From NCBI GenBank assembly GCA_049890275.1, contig JBMHBT010000002.1, positions 69,922 through 133,921 on the forward strand: 64,000 nucleotides of DNA, given 5' to 3'. The translations under genes were made by a program, and so were the position numbers. This DNA is from UBA7374 sp049890275 (GTDB lineage Bacteria > Verrucomicrobiota > Verrucomicrobiia > Opitutales > Coraliomargaritaceae). Of the stretch, positions 8,099-17,389 are shown one piece after another. How positions within the stretch are numbered: position 1 is the stretch's first letter; every line of letters begins with the position of its first letter. A model generated the notes under the pieces. It saw only the letters and a list, made by a program, of their open reading frames with translations, made no database searches and was not told where the DNA came from.

Positions 8099-9199
8099 AT
8101 GTCTGATAAGCCTTTCGCATTCATCTGTGGGGATGATGATTACCTTGTCTCCGAGAGAGGTAAGGAGTGGTTTGCCGAGCAGACAAAGGACTTGTCGGAT
8201 GATTTGTCTAAGGAGGTAGTCGACGGTCGGGCAGGTAATATCGCCGAGGTCGAAGAAGCTCTGAATCGCTTTCGTAGCGCTGTGCAGACGCTTTCGATGT
8301 TTGGCGAGCGGAAGGTCGTCTGGCTGAAAGATGTTAACTTTTTAGCCGACTCTGTAACGGGTCGTGCACAGGGAACCCTTGATTTATTGGAGGATCTTAA
8401 AGATTTTCTTGCTGGGGTTGATTCCGCTGCTGCTGGGGTCCTTATAACCGCCCATCCGGTAGATAAGCGCAGGTCTTTTTTTAAATGGCTGTCTAAGACA
8501 GGTGATTCTACCGCCCTTGGCGGAGGAAAGGACTCCGCTCAGTCTCTGGCAGTGCTGATTCGCGAGGAATGTGAAAAAGCAAATTGCCGGATCGAGCGTG
8601 GAGCCATCGAGTTATTAGTGGGAAAGGTCAACGCGAACACGCGTCTGTTAGTCGAGGAGACTCGTAAGCTCTGTACTTTTATCGGTTCGGATGGTGGGGC
8701 CATAGATGAGTCATTGATCAATCAACTCGTGCCTAATTTCGGCGAAGCCGATTTTTTTGAGGCTGCCGATGCTTTTTTCTCCCTGCAGCTTGACTGGACG
8801 CTGGAGGCATTGCGTCGCCATTTTTTCACTAATAAAGACGCTCGTGGGTTGCTTGGCAGTCTCCAATCTCGTAACCGACTGCTCATTCAACTCCGAGTAC
8901 TACTGGATGCAGGCGCCATTCGTCTGGGTGGGCGCGGCATTTCCAAAAGCGATCTTGAAGCTGCTGCAAGTACTTATGGTCACCACTTTGGCAATGATCC
9001 TGAAAAGAGTAACCTCAATGTGTTTACACAGAACCCTTGGTATCTCGGCCGCTTAGCGGAGACTGCGGGCAAAGTGCCCTTGAGAAAGCTTGTCGATTTT
9101 CAGATTTCCTTCACCAAAGCCTTTGAGGCCATTATTGACCGACCCAATGACCAAGAAGAGGTTTGTCGTGAGTTAGCAGTGTCCTGCCTCGGTGCATAG
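8099..9199 (+). CDS. holA: DNA polymerase III subunit delta
   Basis: Delta subunit of the clamp loader, which opens the beta clamp during replication. The 366-residue protein begins AFICGDDDYLVSERGKEWF, the usual HolA opening in which a degenerate nucleotide-binding domain replaces the Walker A site. It continues with TLSMFGERKVVWLKDVNFL, the family block thought to contact the clamp. The C-terminal collar helices (about 230-360) include NPWYLGRLAETAGKVP. HolA diverges strongly, so the call rests on overall layout, length and these blocks. Neighbours cinA and purB are ordinary housekeeping genes on the same strand. Confidence 0.85.
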   Translation: MSDKPFAFICGDDDYLVSERGKEWFAEQTKDLSDDLSKEVVDGRAGNIAEVEEALNRFRSAVQTLSMFGERKVVWLKDVNFLADSVTGRAQGTLDLLEDLKDFLAGVDSAAAGVLITAHPVDKRRSFFKWLSKTGDSTALGGGKDSAQSLAVLIREECEKANCRIERGAIELLVGKVNANTRLLVEETRKLCTFIGSDGGAIDESLINQLVPNFGEADFFEAADAFFSLQLDWTLEALRRHFFTNKDARGLLGSLQSRNRLLIQLRVLLDAGAIRLGGRGISKSDLEAAASTYGHHFGNDPEKSNLNVFTQNPWYLGRLAETAGKVPLRKLVDFQISFTKAFEAIIDRPNDQEEVCRELAVSCLGA

Positions 9200-9280
9200 T
9201 CACAGTCTGGGTATTTTTTGCTTTTTTTCGTCGCCAGTGGCGCCTACCGGACTACTTTGGATTGTTTCCCAGTTAACAAT

Positions 9281-10705
9281 ATGGAAACTACGTCTAATGT
9301 ACTAGCTTCACGGTATGCATCTCCGGATATGCGTGCTATTTGGAGTGCGGAGGGTCGAATCCGGTTGGAGCGCGACTACTGGATTGCTGTATTACGCGCA
9401 CAAAAAGACCTCGGCCTAGAGATCCCTCAGGAGGCCATCGATGACTATGAGCAGGTAAAGGATCAGATCGACCTTGCCTCCATTCAGGCTCGTGAAGCGG
9501 TCACAAGGCACGATGTAAAGGCCCGCATTGAGGAATTCTGTGAACTCGCGGGTCACGAGCATATTCATAAAGGCCTAACTAGCCGCGACTTAACGGAAAA
9601 TGTCGAACAACTGCAGATTATCCGCGCCCTCGAATTACTTCGGGTGAAGGTGGTCGCTGTATTACTCAAGATTGCTGAGCGCGCGGATGAATGGAAGAAT
9701 CTGGTCATCACAGCTCGTACGCACAACGTTCCGGCTCAGCCCACTACATTTGGTAAGCGTTTGGCAATGTTTGGAGAAGATCTGCTTTGCGCGGCTCGTG
9801 AGCTGGATCGATTGATTAATAATTATCCGGTTCGCGGTTTAAAAGGGCCAGTCGGTACACAAATGGATTTGCTTACGCTGTTTGAGGGCCAATCAGAGAA
9901 GGTAGTTGAGCTGGAAGGAGCCATACTCAACCACTTGAACGTGGGAGCGTCATCCAATACAGTCGGGCAAGTCTATCCCCGCGGTCTCGATTTTGAGGTT
10001 GTTTCTATCTTTGTACGTCTCGCTGCCGGGCCTTCTAGTTTTGCTAAAACCCTACGCATTATGGCTGGGCATGAACTGGCCAGTGAAGGCTTTGCTAAAG
10101 GGCAGGTGGGTTCTTCTGCCATGCCGCATAAAATGAACAGCCGCAGTTGTGAGCGGCTCAATGGTTTTGCGGTGATTCTACGTGGTTATCTTGCAATGGC
10201 TGCCGAACTATCCGGAGATCAGTGGAATGAGGGAGATGTCTCCTGCTCCGTAGTTCGGCGCGTATTCCTACCCGATAGTTTTTATGCGATCGACGGTTTA
10301 ATGGATACTTTTCACACGATTCTCAATCAGATGGAGGTCTATCCTGCAGTTATCCAGCGAGAAAACGAGCGCTATGGCCCTTTTTTAGCCACGACTACCG
10401 TGCTGATGGAAGCAGTCAAAGCTGGAGCTGGCCGCGAGGAAGCCCATGAAGCGATTAAAGAGCATGCGGTGCAGACGGTCCGTGACCTGCGTACTGGGGA
10501 GATTGACCACAATGACTTGTCTTCGCGCCTCGCCGCAGACTCACGCTTGGGGCTGTCCTCTGATCGCCTGCATGTTATCATTCGTCAGGCTCAGTCTTTG
10601 ACTGGCATGGCATCCACTCAAGTCGAGCAATTTTGCGATGCTGTTCGTGCCGAGGCAGAAGCTTGCCCGGAGGCATCCGGCTATCAGCCGGGAGCAATTC
10701 TTTAA
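9281..10705 (+). CDS. purB: Adenylosuccinate lyase
   Basis: Acts twice in purine synthesis: it cleaves SAICAR to AICAR and adenylosuccinate to AMP, both with release of fumarate. The 474-residue protein starts at the ATG at 9281; 21 upstream codons are open but do not resemble the family. The fumarase/ASL signature GSSAMPHKMN lies at 277-286, with TARTHNVPAQPTTFG and GHEHIHKGLTSRD in the expected order. It is a member of the long PurB branch. Partner enzymes guaB and purA are 5 kb downstream on the other strand. The pfp gene follows after 66 bases. Confidence 0.95.
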   Translation: METTSNVLASRYASPDMRAIWSAEGRIRLERDYWIAVLRAQKDLGLEIPQEAIDDYEQVKDQIDLASIQAREAVTRHDVKARIEEFCELAGHEHIHKGLTSRDLTENVEQLQIIRALELLRVKVVAVLLKIAERADEWKNLVITARTHNVPAQPTTFGKRLAMFGEDLLCAARELDRLINNYPVRGLKGPVGTQMDLLTLFEGQSEKVVELEGAILNHLNVGASSNTVGQVYPRGLDFEVVSIFVRLAAGPSSFAKTLRIMAGHELASEGFAKGQVGSSAMPHKMNSRSCERLNGFAVILRGYLAMAAELSGDQWNEGDVSCSVVRRVFLPDSFYAIDGLMDTFHTILNQMEVYPAVIQRENERYGPFLATTTVLMEAVKAGAGREEAHEAIKEHAVQTVRDLRTGEIDHNDLSSRLAADSRLGLSSDRLHVIIRQAQSLTGMASTQVEQFCDAVRAEAEACPEASGYQPGAIL

Positions 10706-10771
10706 TAAAGATTGCCTTCATTTCGGCCAGCGTACAGATCAATACACAGTATATTTCAACCCAATCATTTT

Positions 10772-12034
10772 ATGTCCGAAGAACTAGTAGGTAATTGTCT
10801 CATCGCCCAGTCAGGCGGCCCAACTTCCGTCATTAACGCGAGCCTCGCCGGAGCCATCAGCGAAGCACTCAACCACGAGTGCATCGAGGAGATTTACGGT
10901 GGTCTAAATGGTGTCCTCGGCATCTTAAATGAGCAACTCATTGATCTCGCTGCGGAGTCACAGCAGACCATCCGTGCTTTGCGTCATACGCCAGGCGCAG
11001 CTTTGGGCACTTGCCGCTTTAAGCTGAAGCGTTCTGAAGATTTTGATCGCGTTCTGGAGGTATTCCAGACCCATAACATCCGCTATTTCTTTTATGCAGG
11101 TGGCAATGACTCGCAAGATACGGCAGACAAAATCTCCAAGCTCGCTGCAGAGCGCGGCTATGAGCTTCGTGTTATCGGTATTCCCAAGACGATCGATAAC
11201 GATCTGGTGACCACAGACCACACCCCCGGATATGGAAGCGTCATGAAGTATGTCGCAACCACGGTTAAAGAGATTGCCTGCGATAACGCTTCGATGGGTC
11301 GTCATGATCTGGTTCAAGTGATCGAAGTCATGGGTCGCAGTGCCGGATGGATCGCTGCCGGGGCTGCTTTGGCCAAGCGCCGAGATGACCCCGCTGCTGC
11401 CCCGCACTTAATCTATCTTCCGGAGTCACCCTTTACTCCTGAAAAATTCATTTCCGATGTGCAGCATGTACTGCAAAAGCAAAACTACTGTGTGGTTGTC
11501 GTGGGTGAAGGCTTGGTAGACCCCGACGGAAACTATGTTTCCACGGATTCTGCGGGGTCCGATGCTTTTGGCCATTCACAGTTGGGCGGGGCAGGTGATT
11601 ACTTGCGCCGGCTCGTGGAGGAGTCTCTCCAGATCAAGTCACGTTCAGTTAAGCTGGGGATGTCCCAGCGTGCGGCTGTTCATTGCTCCTCGCAAACGGA
11701 TAATGATGAAGCTTATCTTGCCGGACAGGCAGCGGTACAGGCAGCGGTATCCGGTGAGACGGATAAGATGGTGACTCTTGTTCGCGGCGAGGGTGACACA
11801 TATACCTGTGAGACGAGCCTGGCACCTCTTTCTGAGATCGCTAATGGAATCAAAAAGCTTCCTGAAGATTGGATCAACGAAGACGGCGTAACGATGAGTT
11901 ACCAATTCTATAAATATGCTCTGCCCCTCATTCAAGGGGAGGTCTCCGTGCCTTTTGAGAACGGAGTTCCCATTCTTGCAGAGCTTAATTGCGATAAGGT
12001 GCAACGCCAACTGGCGCCCCACAGCTTTGAGTAA
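10772..12034 (+). CDS. pfp: Diphosphate-dependent phosphofructokinase
   Basis: Interconverts fructose 6-phosphate and fructose 1,6-bisphosphate. Two positions known to set the phosphoryl donor point to pyrophosphate rather than ATP. GGNDS (110-114) has Asp113 where ATP enzymes have Gly. PKTIDND (138-144) has Lys139 where ATP enzymes have Gly. The catalytic Asp residues of TIDND are intact and MGRSAGWIA is present. The start is the ATG at 10772, giving 420 residues; the upstream open frame is not conserved in type. The reaction would be reversible and could serve glycolysis and gluconeogenesis. The next gene is convergent. Confidence 0.93.
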   Translation: MSEELVGNCLIAQSGGPTSVINASLAGAISEALNHECIEEIYGGLNGVLGILNEQLIDLAAESQQTIRALRHTPGAALGTCRFKLKRSEDFDRVLEVFQTHNIRYFFYAGGNDSQDTADKISKLAAERGYELRVIGIPKTIDNDLVTTDHTPGYGSVMKYVATTVKEIACDNASMGRHDLVQVIEVMGRSAGWIAAGAALAKRRDDPAAAPHLIYLPESPFTPEKFISDVQHVLQKQNYCVVVVGEGLVDPDGNYVSTDSAGSDAFGHSQLGGAGDYLRRLVEESLQIKSRSVKLGMSQRAAVHCSSQTDNDEAYLAGQAAVQAAVSGETDKMVTLVRGEGDTYTCETSLAPLSEIANGIKKLPEDWINEDGVTMSYQFYKYALPLIQGEVSVPFENGVPILAELNCDKVQRQLAPHSFE

Positions 12035-12109
12035 ATGGCTACTGCTACTCGATAACTGTAGCCGTATCCGTTTGGAAACTTTCTTCGGGTGCAGACTGAG
12101 CCAGCAGGT

Positions 12110-12409
12110 TTAGTCTGCGTCGTAGATTTTTACCGCTTTCCAGCAGGTGTTAAACTGCTCGAGAAAGGCTGAGTGCAACGGATCTACCTGGTAGGCATCA
12201 TGTGCTGCCATGTCTGGTAGTAATACGGTTAAGCAATAATCATAGCTGGTATCAATGACCGGGCGCTCTGTCGTCTCCGCCGGAGTGCCGATATATACTG
12301 CTTCTACTGACTCGATTCCCTTCAAAGATTCGAGGCCCTGTAGGAAACTGGAGCGTTGCGCTTCCTCTAATTCATCTTTGAGCCAAAATAATACTGTGTG
12401 TACGAGCAT
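12110..12409 (-). CDS. Dabb-type stress-responsive alpha/beta-barrel protein
   Basis: A 99-residue cytoplasmic protein of the dimeric alpha-beta-barrel (Dabb) family. It opens MLVHTVLFWLKDE, the family hallmark with its conserved His. It ends with the hydrophobic block SAFLEQFNTCWKAVKIYD. The start is the ATG at 12409; the longer open frame overlaps thrH in a different frame. Members are small dimers with diverse or unknown functions. It follows thrH by 13 bases on the same strand, so the two probably share a transcript. No metabolic role can be assigned. Confidence 0.85.
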   Translation of the reverse strand: MLVHTVLFWLKDELEEAQRSSFLQGLESLKGIESVEAVYIGTPAETTERPVIDTSYDYCLTVLLPDMAAHDAYQVDPLHSAFLEQFNTCWKAVKIYDAD

Positions 12410-12422
12410 AGAAATGATTTGT

Positions 12423-13022
12423 TTAAATGTGTGGTTCGATAATGGATTGAAGTTCCGCGTGGTCATTGGCCACAGGTAGTTCCGGTCGTTCAATAATAAG
12501 GCGTTCCGGCGGACGAAAGAGAGAGCGGTTGTCCGCTTCGTCGATCATCGTCAAGTCGTTGTAGGAATCGCCCGCGGCAAAGGTCTGAAAATTGAGTGCT
12601 TTAAAGGCGGCCACAGCTTTGCGTTTGTGATCCGGCAGTCGCAAACGGTAGTCCGCAATGCGCCCATCGTCTTCGACTACAAGATCGTGGCAAAAGAGCG
12701 TCGGATGCCCCAGTTTAGCCATGAGTGGGCCGGCAAACTGACTGAAAGTATCGGAGAGAATTACTAAGCGGGTCTTTGAAGTCGCCCATGCTACAAAATC
12801 CTTTGCTCCCGGTAGTGGATCCAGCGTATCAATCACCGCTTCTATATCTGCCAGTTTGAACCCCTCGCGATCGAGGATGTCCAGACGGTAGCGCATCAAA
12901 GTATCGTAGCAGGGTTCATCGCGCGTGGTACGTTTGAGCGCCTCAATCCCGGTTTTTTCCGCAAAGGCAATCCAGATTTCGGGGATCAGCACCCCCTCCA
13001 AGTCGAGGCATAAAATATTCAT
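12423..13022 (-). CDS. thrH: Bifunctional phosphoserine phosphatase/homoserine phosphotransferase (ThrH)
   Basis: A 199-residue HAD-family phosphatase. It begins MNILCLDLEGVLIPEIWIAF, closely matching Pseudomonas ThrH as I recall it, with nucleophile Asp7 and the family's DxE (Asp7/Glu9) in place of the usual DxD. Other HAD motifs are VILSDTF, with the motif II Ser, and AAGDSYNDLTM, with the motif III acidic residues. ThrH dephosphorylates phosphoserine and can pass the phosphate to homoserine, linking serine and threonine synthesis. It is upstream of the Dabb gene and downstream of a DUF4136 lipoprotein on the same strand. Confidence 0.92.
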   Translation of the reverse strand: MNILCLDLEGVLIPEIWIAFAEKTGIEALKRTTRDEPCYDTLMRYRLDILDREGFKLADIEAVIDTLDPLPGAKDFVAWATSKTRLVILSDTFSQFAGPLMAKLGHPTLFCHDLVVEDDGRIADYRLRLPDHKRKAVAAFKALNFQTFAAGDSYNDLTMIDEADNRSLFRPPERLIIERPELPVANDHAELQSIIEPHI

Positions 13023-13071
13023 GTCGTCAAAACCGCGACAAAAGTCCGCTGAGTCAATCCCGCAATCTTGA

Positions 13072-13632
13072 TTATTCTGCGGAAGGCGGAAATTCCGCTA
13101 GGATTTGTTTCACCGCTGTGAGGATTTGCCCTTCGCTTGGTGCAGTGTGGCCTAAGCGCCGGGAAGAGGCACCCCGCCAAGCCAATTGACCGGATACGGA
13201 ATCCATAACATCCAAGACCAAAGTACCCTCCTCGTACTCATCGACTGTGATCGGAGAAAAACTATTCCACCCACCACGTCCGACACCATGCCGGTAATAT
13301 CCCCCTGCCAGTGAGAGGTCCTGTACTTGAGTATGCTTTTCTGTGGTGGTGAAGAACGCGATGCTACAATCCTGATCCCGATCAACACGTTTCAATCCAC
13401 GAGCCTGCATCACCTGATCAATCGCTCGTATGATGCGACGATCGACGATTTCTGTCAGAGAAAGATGCTGTCCGCCCGACTGCTCTTTTGGCGTTACGAC
13501 CGAGTAGGTAGAATAATTCTGCATTCGATCCATCATGTTGTGGTCGTAGTCAACTGTTGCTGTTGTCTTACAACCAGCGAGAGCCAGTAAGAGCGATGAG
13601 AAAAACCAAATGCTTGGGGAAACAGACTTCAT
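13072..13632 (-). CDS. DUF4136-type lipoprotein
   Basis: A 186-residue exported protein. The chosen ATG at 13632 gives a standard lipoprotein signal: MKS, a hydrophobic core FFSSLLLALAG, and a lipobox Cys21. The open frame extends 28 codons further, but this would bury the signal. The mature part has the DUF4136 layout: an early VDYDHNMMDRMQNYSTYSVV stretch, a central SIAFFTTTEKH strand, and a late TLVLDVMDSVSGQLAWRGASS strand. Family members are usually lipid-anchored at the outer membrane and have no known biochemical function. It is divergent from the yjbQ-like gene, with 86 bases between starts. Confidence 0.85.
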   Translation of the reverse strand: MKSVSPSIWFFSSLLLALAGCKTTATVDYDHNMMDRMQNYSTYSVVTPKEQSGGQHLSLTEIVDRRIIRAIDQVMQARGLKRVDRDQDCSIAFFTTTEKHTQVQDLSLAGGYYRHGVGRGGWNSFSPITVDEYEEGTLVLDVMDSVSGQLAWRGASSRRLGHTAPSEGQILTAVKQILAEFPPSAE

Positions 13633-13718
13633 CGGTTTACACTGTGTGTATAGAGACCTTTTTGCAATCCGTTTGCGCAGAGTTTGACCTGTATCCGATT
13701 CCTTGTCTTCTTGCATGG

Positions 13719-14141
13719 ATGGCAGTCTTTACAAAGTCCTTGAAGATTCGTACCGCGGGCAAGGGGATGCTAGAGTGCACCAATGATGTGCAAGCAGGTC
13801 TCCGTGAATCTGGTTTCTGTGAGGGTACGGTTACAGTCTTTTGTCGCCATACCAGTTGCAGTTTAATGATAATGGAAAATGCCGATCCTTCGGCTCGTGC
13901 GGATCTCGAGGAATTTATGGAGCGACTGGCTCCGGAGAATGACCCTCGTTACACTCACACTTTGGAAGGGCCTGACGATATGCCCAGTCATATTCGTATG
14001 GCACTGACCCGGACAAGTGAAGTCGTCCCCTTTATCGACGGGCGCCTTTGCCTCGGCACCTGGCAAGGCATCTTTCTTTGGGAACACCGCGTTCGACCGC
14101 AGGAGCGACAGATCCTCTTGAGCTATCAGGACAATCAGTGA
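13719..14141 (+). CDS. YjbQ / UPF0047 family protein
   Basis: A 140-residue protein starting at the ATG at 13719; the longest open frame runs on through the divergent lipoprotein region and is discarded. Family blocks are the HTSCSLMIMENAD stretch around residues 47-59, the HTLEGPDDMPSHIR block and the terminal GTWQGIFLWEHRVRPQERQI. The fold is a trimeric barrel with conserved His and Glu. Some members show weak thiamin phosphate synthase activity, but a physiological role is not settled. It is convergent with purA, 42 bases away. Confidence 0.9.
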   Translation: MAVFTKSLKIRTAGKGMLECTNDVQAGLRESGFCEGTVTVFCRHTSCSLMIMENADPSARADLEEFMERLAPENDPRYTHTLEGPDDMPSHIRMALTRTSEVVPFIDGRLCLGTWQGIFLWEHRVRPQERQILLSYQDNQ

Positions 14142-14183
14142 GTCCCATAAAGCGCAGCTCTTTCGTTGGCTAGCCAATGTCTC

Positions 14184-15734
14184 TTATTGGCGAGCCAATC
14201 GGAGCAGTTCTTCGGTAGCCGGTACGTCTTTGATGATTTGGCTGGGCTCAGGGCCCACTCCTATGTAGCGCAAGTTGGGCATCTTCATTGGCTTGCTGTC
14301 GCCGTAGTTGGCTACGTCGATCAGTGCCTTGAGAATCGTAGCAACATAGGCAATGGCTTCTGCGGGAAGATCGGCGAATTGCCGAACGCCGGAGATATCC
14401 TCTTTCCAGCCGGAGACTTCCTTGTAAACGGGGCGCAGGGTGAGGCGATACGCATCATTGCGCGGCACGTGGTGCAATGTATTTCCTTCAGGGTCAGTAT
14501 AGGCTGTGCAGATGCGAAGCTTGCCCTGCCAGTCATCAGACTGAGAGAGTGCATCGAGTTTATTTAATACTAGGTCCTGAAAGCCACCGTAGCGGAGAGC
14601 ATCCCCTTTTTCCACAGCATCGCACCAGCCAACCATGCGTTGGCGTCCGGTGGTTGCTCCGAATTCGATTTTTTTGAGCCGTTGGCCGAGTGGGTGGTCG
14701 TCCTCGAAGCGAGTGATGAAAGCGTGTGTGCCGACCTTTGTGTCGTAGGCTTTACAGCAGCCGATGTTGTGCACGGGTTGGACAGGGATGCCGGCAGACT
14801 GGAAGAATTCCGGAGTAAAGGTATGGGACGCAGTGACGTTGGGCGGGAAACCATGACGCTTATCTAGCCAGTAAGCCTGGCCGAATTCTCCGATAATATA
14901 ACGTCCCTTATCCAATTCGCGGAGAGTCAATTCACGTACATCGGTGATTTGCTCCGCTAGTTGACGTCCGGCTGACCAATAAGCCTCAATTAAGGCTTCG
15001 GGGTTGATCGAAAAAGAACTGTTTCCAGCGAATTGCGTGAAGTCAAACTTTGCAGCATCGCAGTAACCGGCATCGATTAATTCCTGATTGGCGCGTGTTT
15101 CTGCTGCTGTTAGTGTATCGAAGAATGCGGGCCAGCGCTCGGGAGCTACGCGGCAGACGTGTTCAATGATACGTTCGGCTCGATCGATGCGCTGACGGAC
15201 TTTATGAGCGTAATCGTCCTTTTTACCGAGAAAGTCAGCGTAGTGGATTTGAAATTGGCCAACTTCATCGAGATAGGCGGGGGTGATGCCGCGGCCGGTT
15301 GAGCCTCGTGGCTCGCCTTCGAGTACATGCACTCGGTAGTCCTCCCATGCGAGGTCGAGAAGGCGGTGAACGGGGTCGGAAACGAGGCAGCGCTCGTCAA
15401 TCGCGAGGCGTTGAAGCGCTTCGTGTCCGTGGAGTTTAGCATAAGCGCACTCCCAAAGGAATTTTCGAGGGTCGGCAACAACTCCGCAGCCGATCGGCAA
15501 ATAGGAGACATGCGGATCCGCCACGCCGCCGGGCAGGAGGTTGAGCTTGAGTCCGGCAACCGTATGTCCGGAATTGGCTCCTCCGTTCACTTTCATGACG
15601 GCAGCTACGGCGTCTTCTCGTCCGGTAGCTTCGCGCAGTTCCTGAACGACCTCAAGGATGACACGACCCTTGCCTTCGTCGCCTGTGGAGATGCCGGTAT
15701 CGGCAATCAGTTGTGAAGAAAAATTGGTTAGCAT
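14184..15734 (-). CDS. purA: Divergent, long adenylosuccinate synthetase
   Basis: Expected to join IMP and aspartate using GTP, making adenylosuccinate for AMP synthesis. The motif order fits PurA: GDEGKG (18-23) with catalytic Asp19, NGGANSGHTV (50-59) with His57, RGITPAY (148-154), FGATTGRQRMVGWCD (358-372) and NKLDAL (391-396). It is 516 residues, against about 430 for typical enzymes, with extra sequence between about 155 and 280. The usual GAQG...LDIDHGTYPFVTSSN block is replaced by GEFGQAYWLDKRHGFPPNVTAS (split here at 282-296 and 297-302). It lies 22 bases after guaB on the same strand, so the two IMP branches are probably co-expressed. The function is likely but the clade is unusual. 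Confidence 0.82.
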   Translation of the reverse strand: MLTNFSSQLIADTGISTGDEGKGRVILEVVQELREATGREDAVAAVMKVNGGANSGHTVAGLKLNLLPGGVADPHVSYLPIGCGVVADPRKFLWECAYAKLHGHEALQRLAIDERCLVSDPVHRLLDLAWEDYRVHVLEGEPRGSTGRGITPAYLDEVGQFQIHYADFLGKKDDYAHKVRQRIDRAERIIEHVCRVAPERWPAFFDTLTAAETRANQELIDAGYCDAAKFDFTQFAGNSSFSINPEALIEAYWSAGRQLAEQITDVRELTLRELDKGRYIIGEFGQAYWLDKRHGFPPNVTASHTFTPEFFQSAGIPVQPVHNIGCCKAYDTKVGTHAFITRFEDDHPLGQRLKKIEFGATTGRQRMVGWCDAVEKGDALRYGGFQDLVLNKLDALSQSDDWQGKLRICTAYTDPEGNTLHHVPRNDAYRLTLRPVYKEVSGWKEDISGVRQFADLPAEAIAYVATILKALIDVANYGDSKPMKMPNLRYIGVGPEPSQIIKDVPATEELLRLARQ

Positions 15735-15756
15735 TTTGTATGGCTCGTTCAGTGGG

Positions 15757-17334
15757 CTATTTGCCGGTTTCTATGTCGCTCGTTTTTACAGTAATAACGT
15801 CGTGCGGGGCAGATTCTTTTTGTCCGGCAGGGCTGACGCGTATGTAGCGGGCTTTCTTGCGTAGGTCGGCAAGGGTCGGGGCGCCGAGGTAGCCCATCCC
15901 CGATTGGATGCCGCCGACAAGTTCCCGAAGGACTCCGGAGAGGGAGCCGGCAGATTCTTTGAGTGCTTCAATGCCCTCTGCTGCGGCCTTTCTCGTTGCG
16001 TCTTTCTGGGAGTGGCCGTACCGGGCGGCAGAGCCATCCTTCATGGCGGCACTGCTTCCCATTCCACGATATTGTTTATAGAGTTTCCCGTTGATTTCGA
16101 TGATCTGCCCGGGTGCTTCGTTGCAGCCGGCGAGCAGGCTACCGCAAAGAACCGCATCCGCTAGAGTCAGTGCTTTCACCATATCCCCAGACTTAGTGAT
16201 ACCTCCGTCGGCTAGGATCGTAACGTTCTTTTTTCGAGCCGCTTGAGCGGCAACGTAGAGAGCGGTCATTTGCGGGATGCCAACACCGGCAACAATCCGT
16301 GTTGTGCAGATGGAGCCGGGACCCTGGCCGATCTTGATCGTATCAGCTCCGGCATCGGCGAGGAAGTCTACCCCTTCGGCGCTGGTAACATTGCCTGCGA
16401 TGAGGGTCAGCTCTGGAAACTGATTGCGCAGGAGGCGGAGTGCATCACCCACGCCTTTAGAGAAGCCATGCGCAGTGGATACGGCAACTGCGTCGACACC
16501 TTCGTCGACAAGATGGCCTACGTGTTGGACAATGCGATCTTCATCGAGGGCACCTTCTGGTGTTCGGTGAGTGGCGATGGCGGCGCCGCAACGGAGCCGG
16601 AAGTCCTCGTCGCGTGCCGGCTTGAGGGATTGCTGAGCCTCTGCCTCGATACGTTCGATGTCGCTCAAAGTGAAGAGCCCGCGGAGGCGGTCTTGGTCGT
16701 CGACAACCAACAGCTTGTGGATGCCCAAATGCTCGGTAAAGAAGCGATCGGCTGTTTTGATAGGATCGCTGGTAATCTCTTTCTCGTCCAGTGTGTAGAC
16801 CTGATCGCGCGGGGTCATCGCTTCGGATACAAGGCGGTTTGCATAGCGGGGCTTGACCACACGACCGGGCAGGAGGCCGAGCAGTTTGTTTTGTTCATCG
16901 ACTACCGGAAAGGTGCTAAACCCGAAGCCGCGTTCGCCGATGTAGTCAATCACCTGTGCAATGGACTGTTCCGGGCCGACTTTGATGGGCTCCTGAATAA
17001 ATCCGTGGATGTGATTCTTTACACGGGCCACTTCCTTGATCTGTTTCTCATCGCTCATATTGTAGTGGATGAGCCCGAGGCCTCCGTTCAGGGCCATCTG
17101 GATCGCCATGCGTGCTTCAGTCACCGTATCCATATCGGATGAAAGGATAGGAATCTGCAGCTCGAGTGATGCAGACAGGCGGGTGGCCAAGCTGGTATCG
17201 CGCGGTAGCGTTTCAGAATACAGAGTGGCCAGAGAGATATCGTCGTAGGTCAGGCCCGTGGGAAGGTTGGCCGGAAAGAACTCATTGGCCGGGAGATAAA
17301 ACTCCTTTAAGATAGTGTCTGCGTCTGCTTTCAT
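15757..17334 (-). CDS. guaB: IMP dehydrogenase
   Basis: Oxidises IMP to XMP with NAD, the first step to GMP. The 525-residue protein has the TIM barrel split by two CBS domains (about 115-235), as usual. GPGSICTTR carries the catalytic Cys343, and the later flap and Arg region (GSSAAMKDGSAARYGH) is present. The N-terminus is longer than in E. coli by about 20 residues. It heads a two-gene unit with purA and is divergent from menC, with 55 bases between starts. I saw no operator in that short gap. GMP/ATP feedback via the CBS domains is a known family property. Confidence 0.95.
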   Translation of the reverse strand: MKADADTILKEFYLPANEFFPANLPTGLTYDDISLATLYSETLPRDTSLATRLSASLELQIPILSSDMDTVTEARMAIQMALNGGLGLIHYNMSDEKQIKEVARVKNHIHGFIQEPIKVGPEQSIAQVIDYIGERGFGFSTFPVVDEQNKLLGLLPGRVVKPRYANRLVSEAMTPRDQVYTLDEKEITSDPIKTADRFFTEHLGIHKLLVVDDQDRLRGLFTLSDIERIEAEAQQSLKPARDEDFRLRCGAAIATHRTPEGALDEDRIVQHVGHLVDEGVDAVAVSTAHGFSKGVGDALRLLRNQFPELTLIAGNVTSAEGVDFLADAGADTIKIGQGPGSICTTRIVAGVGIPQMTALYVAAQAARKKNVTILADGGITKSGDMVKALTLADAVLCGSLLAGCNEAPGQIIEINGKLYKQYRGMGSSAAMKDGSAARYGHSQKDATRKAAAEGIEALKESAGSLSGVLRELVGGIQSGMGYLGAPTLADLRKKARYIRVSPAGQKESAPHDVITVKTSDIETGK

Positions 17335-17389
17335 CTTTCAACTCCATCAAAAGATTGTCTTTTCTCAAGGAGAAAGAACAGTTTTGTGC

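Noticed and set aside
14184..15734. Phage-type PurZ (2-aminoadenine pathway) instead of PurA
   Set aside because: The catalytic Asp of GDEGKG is retained, whereas PurZ is reported to lack it, and the gene sits with guaB among housekeeping genes without phage neighbours.
16243..17142. 299-codon plus-strand open frame
   Set aside because: Entirely antisense to guaB, whose motifs are intact; no recognisable domain.
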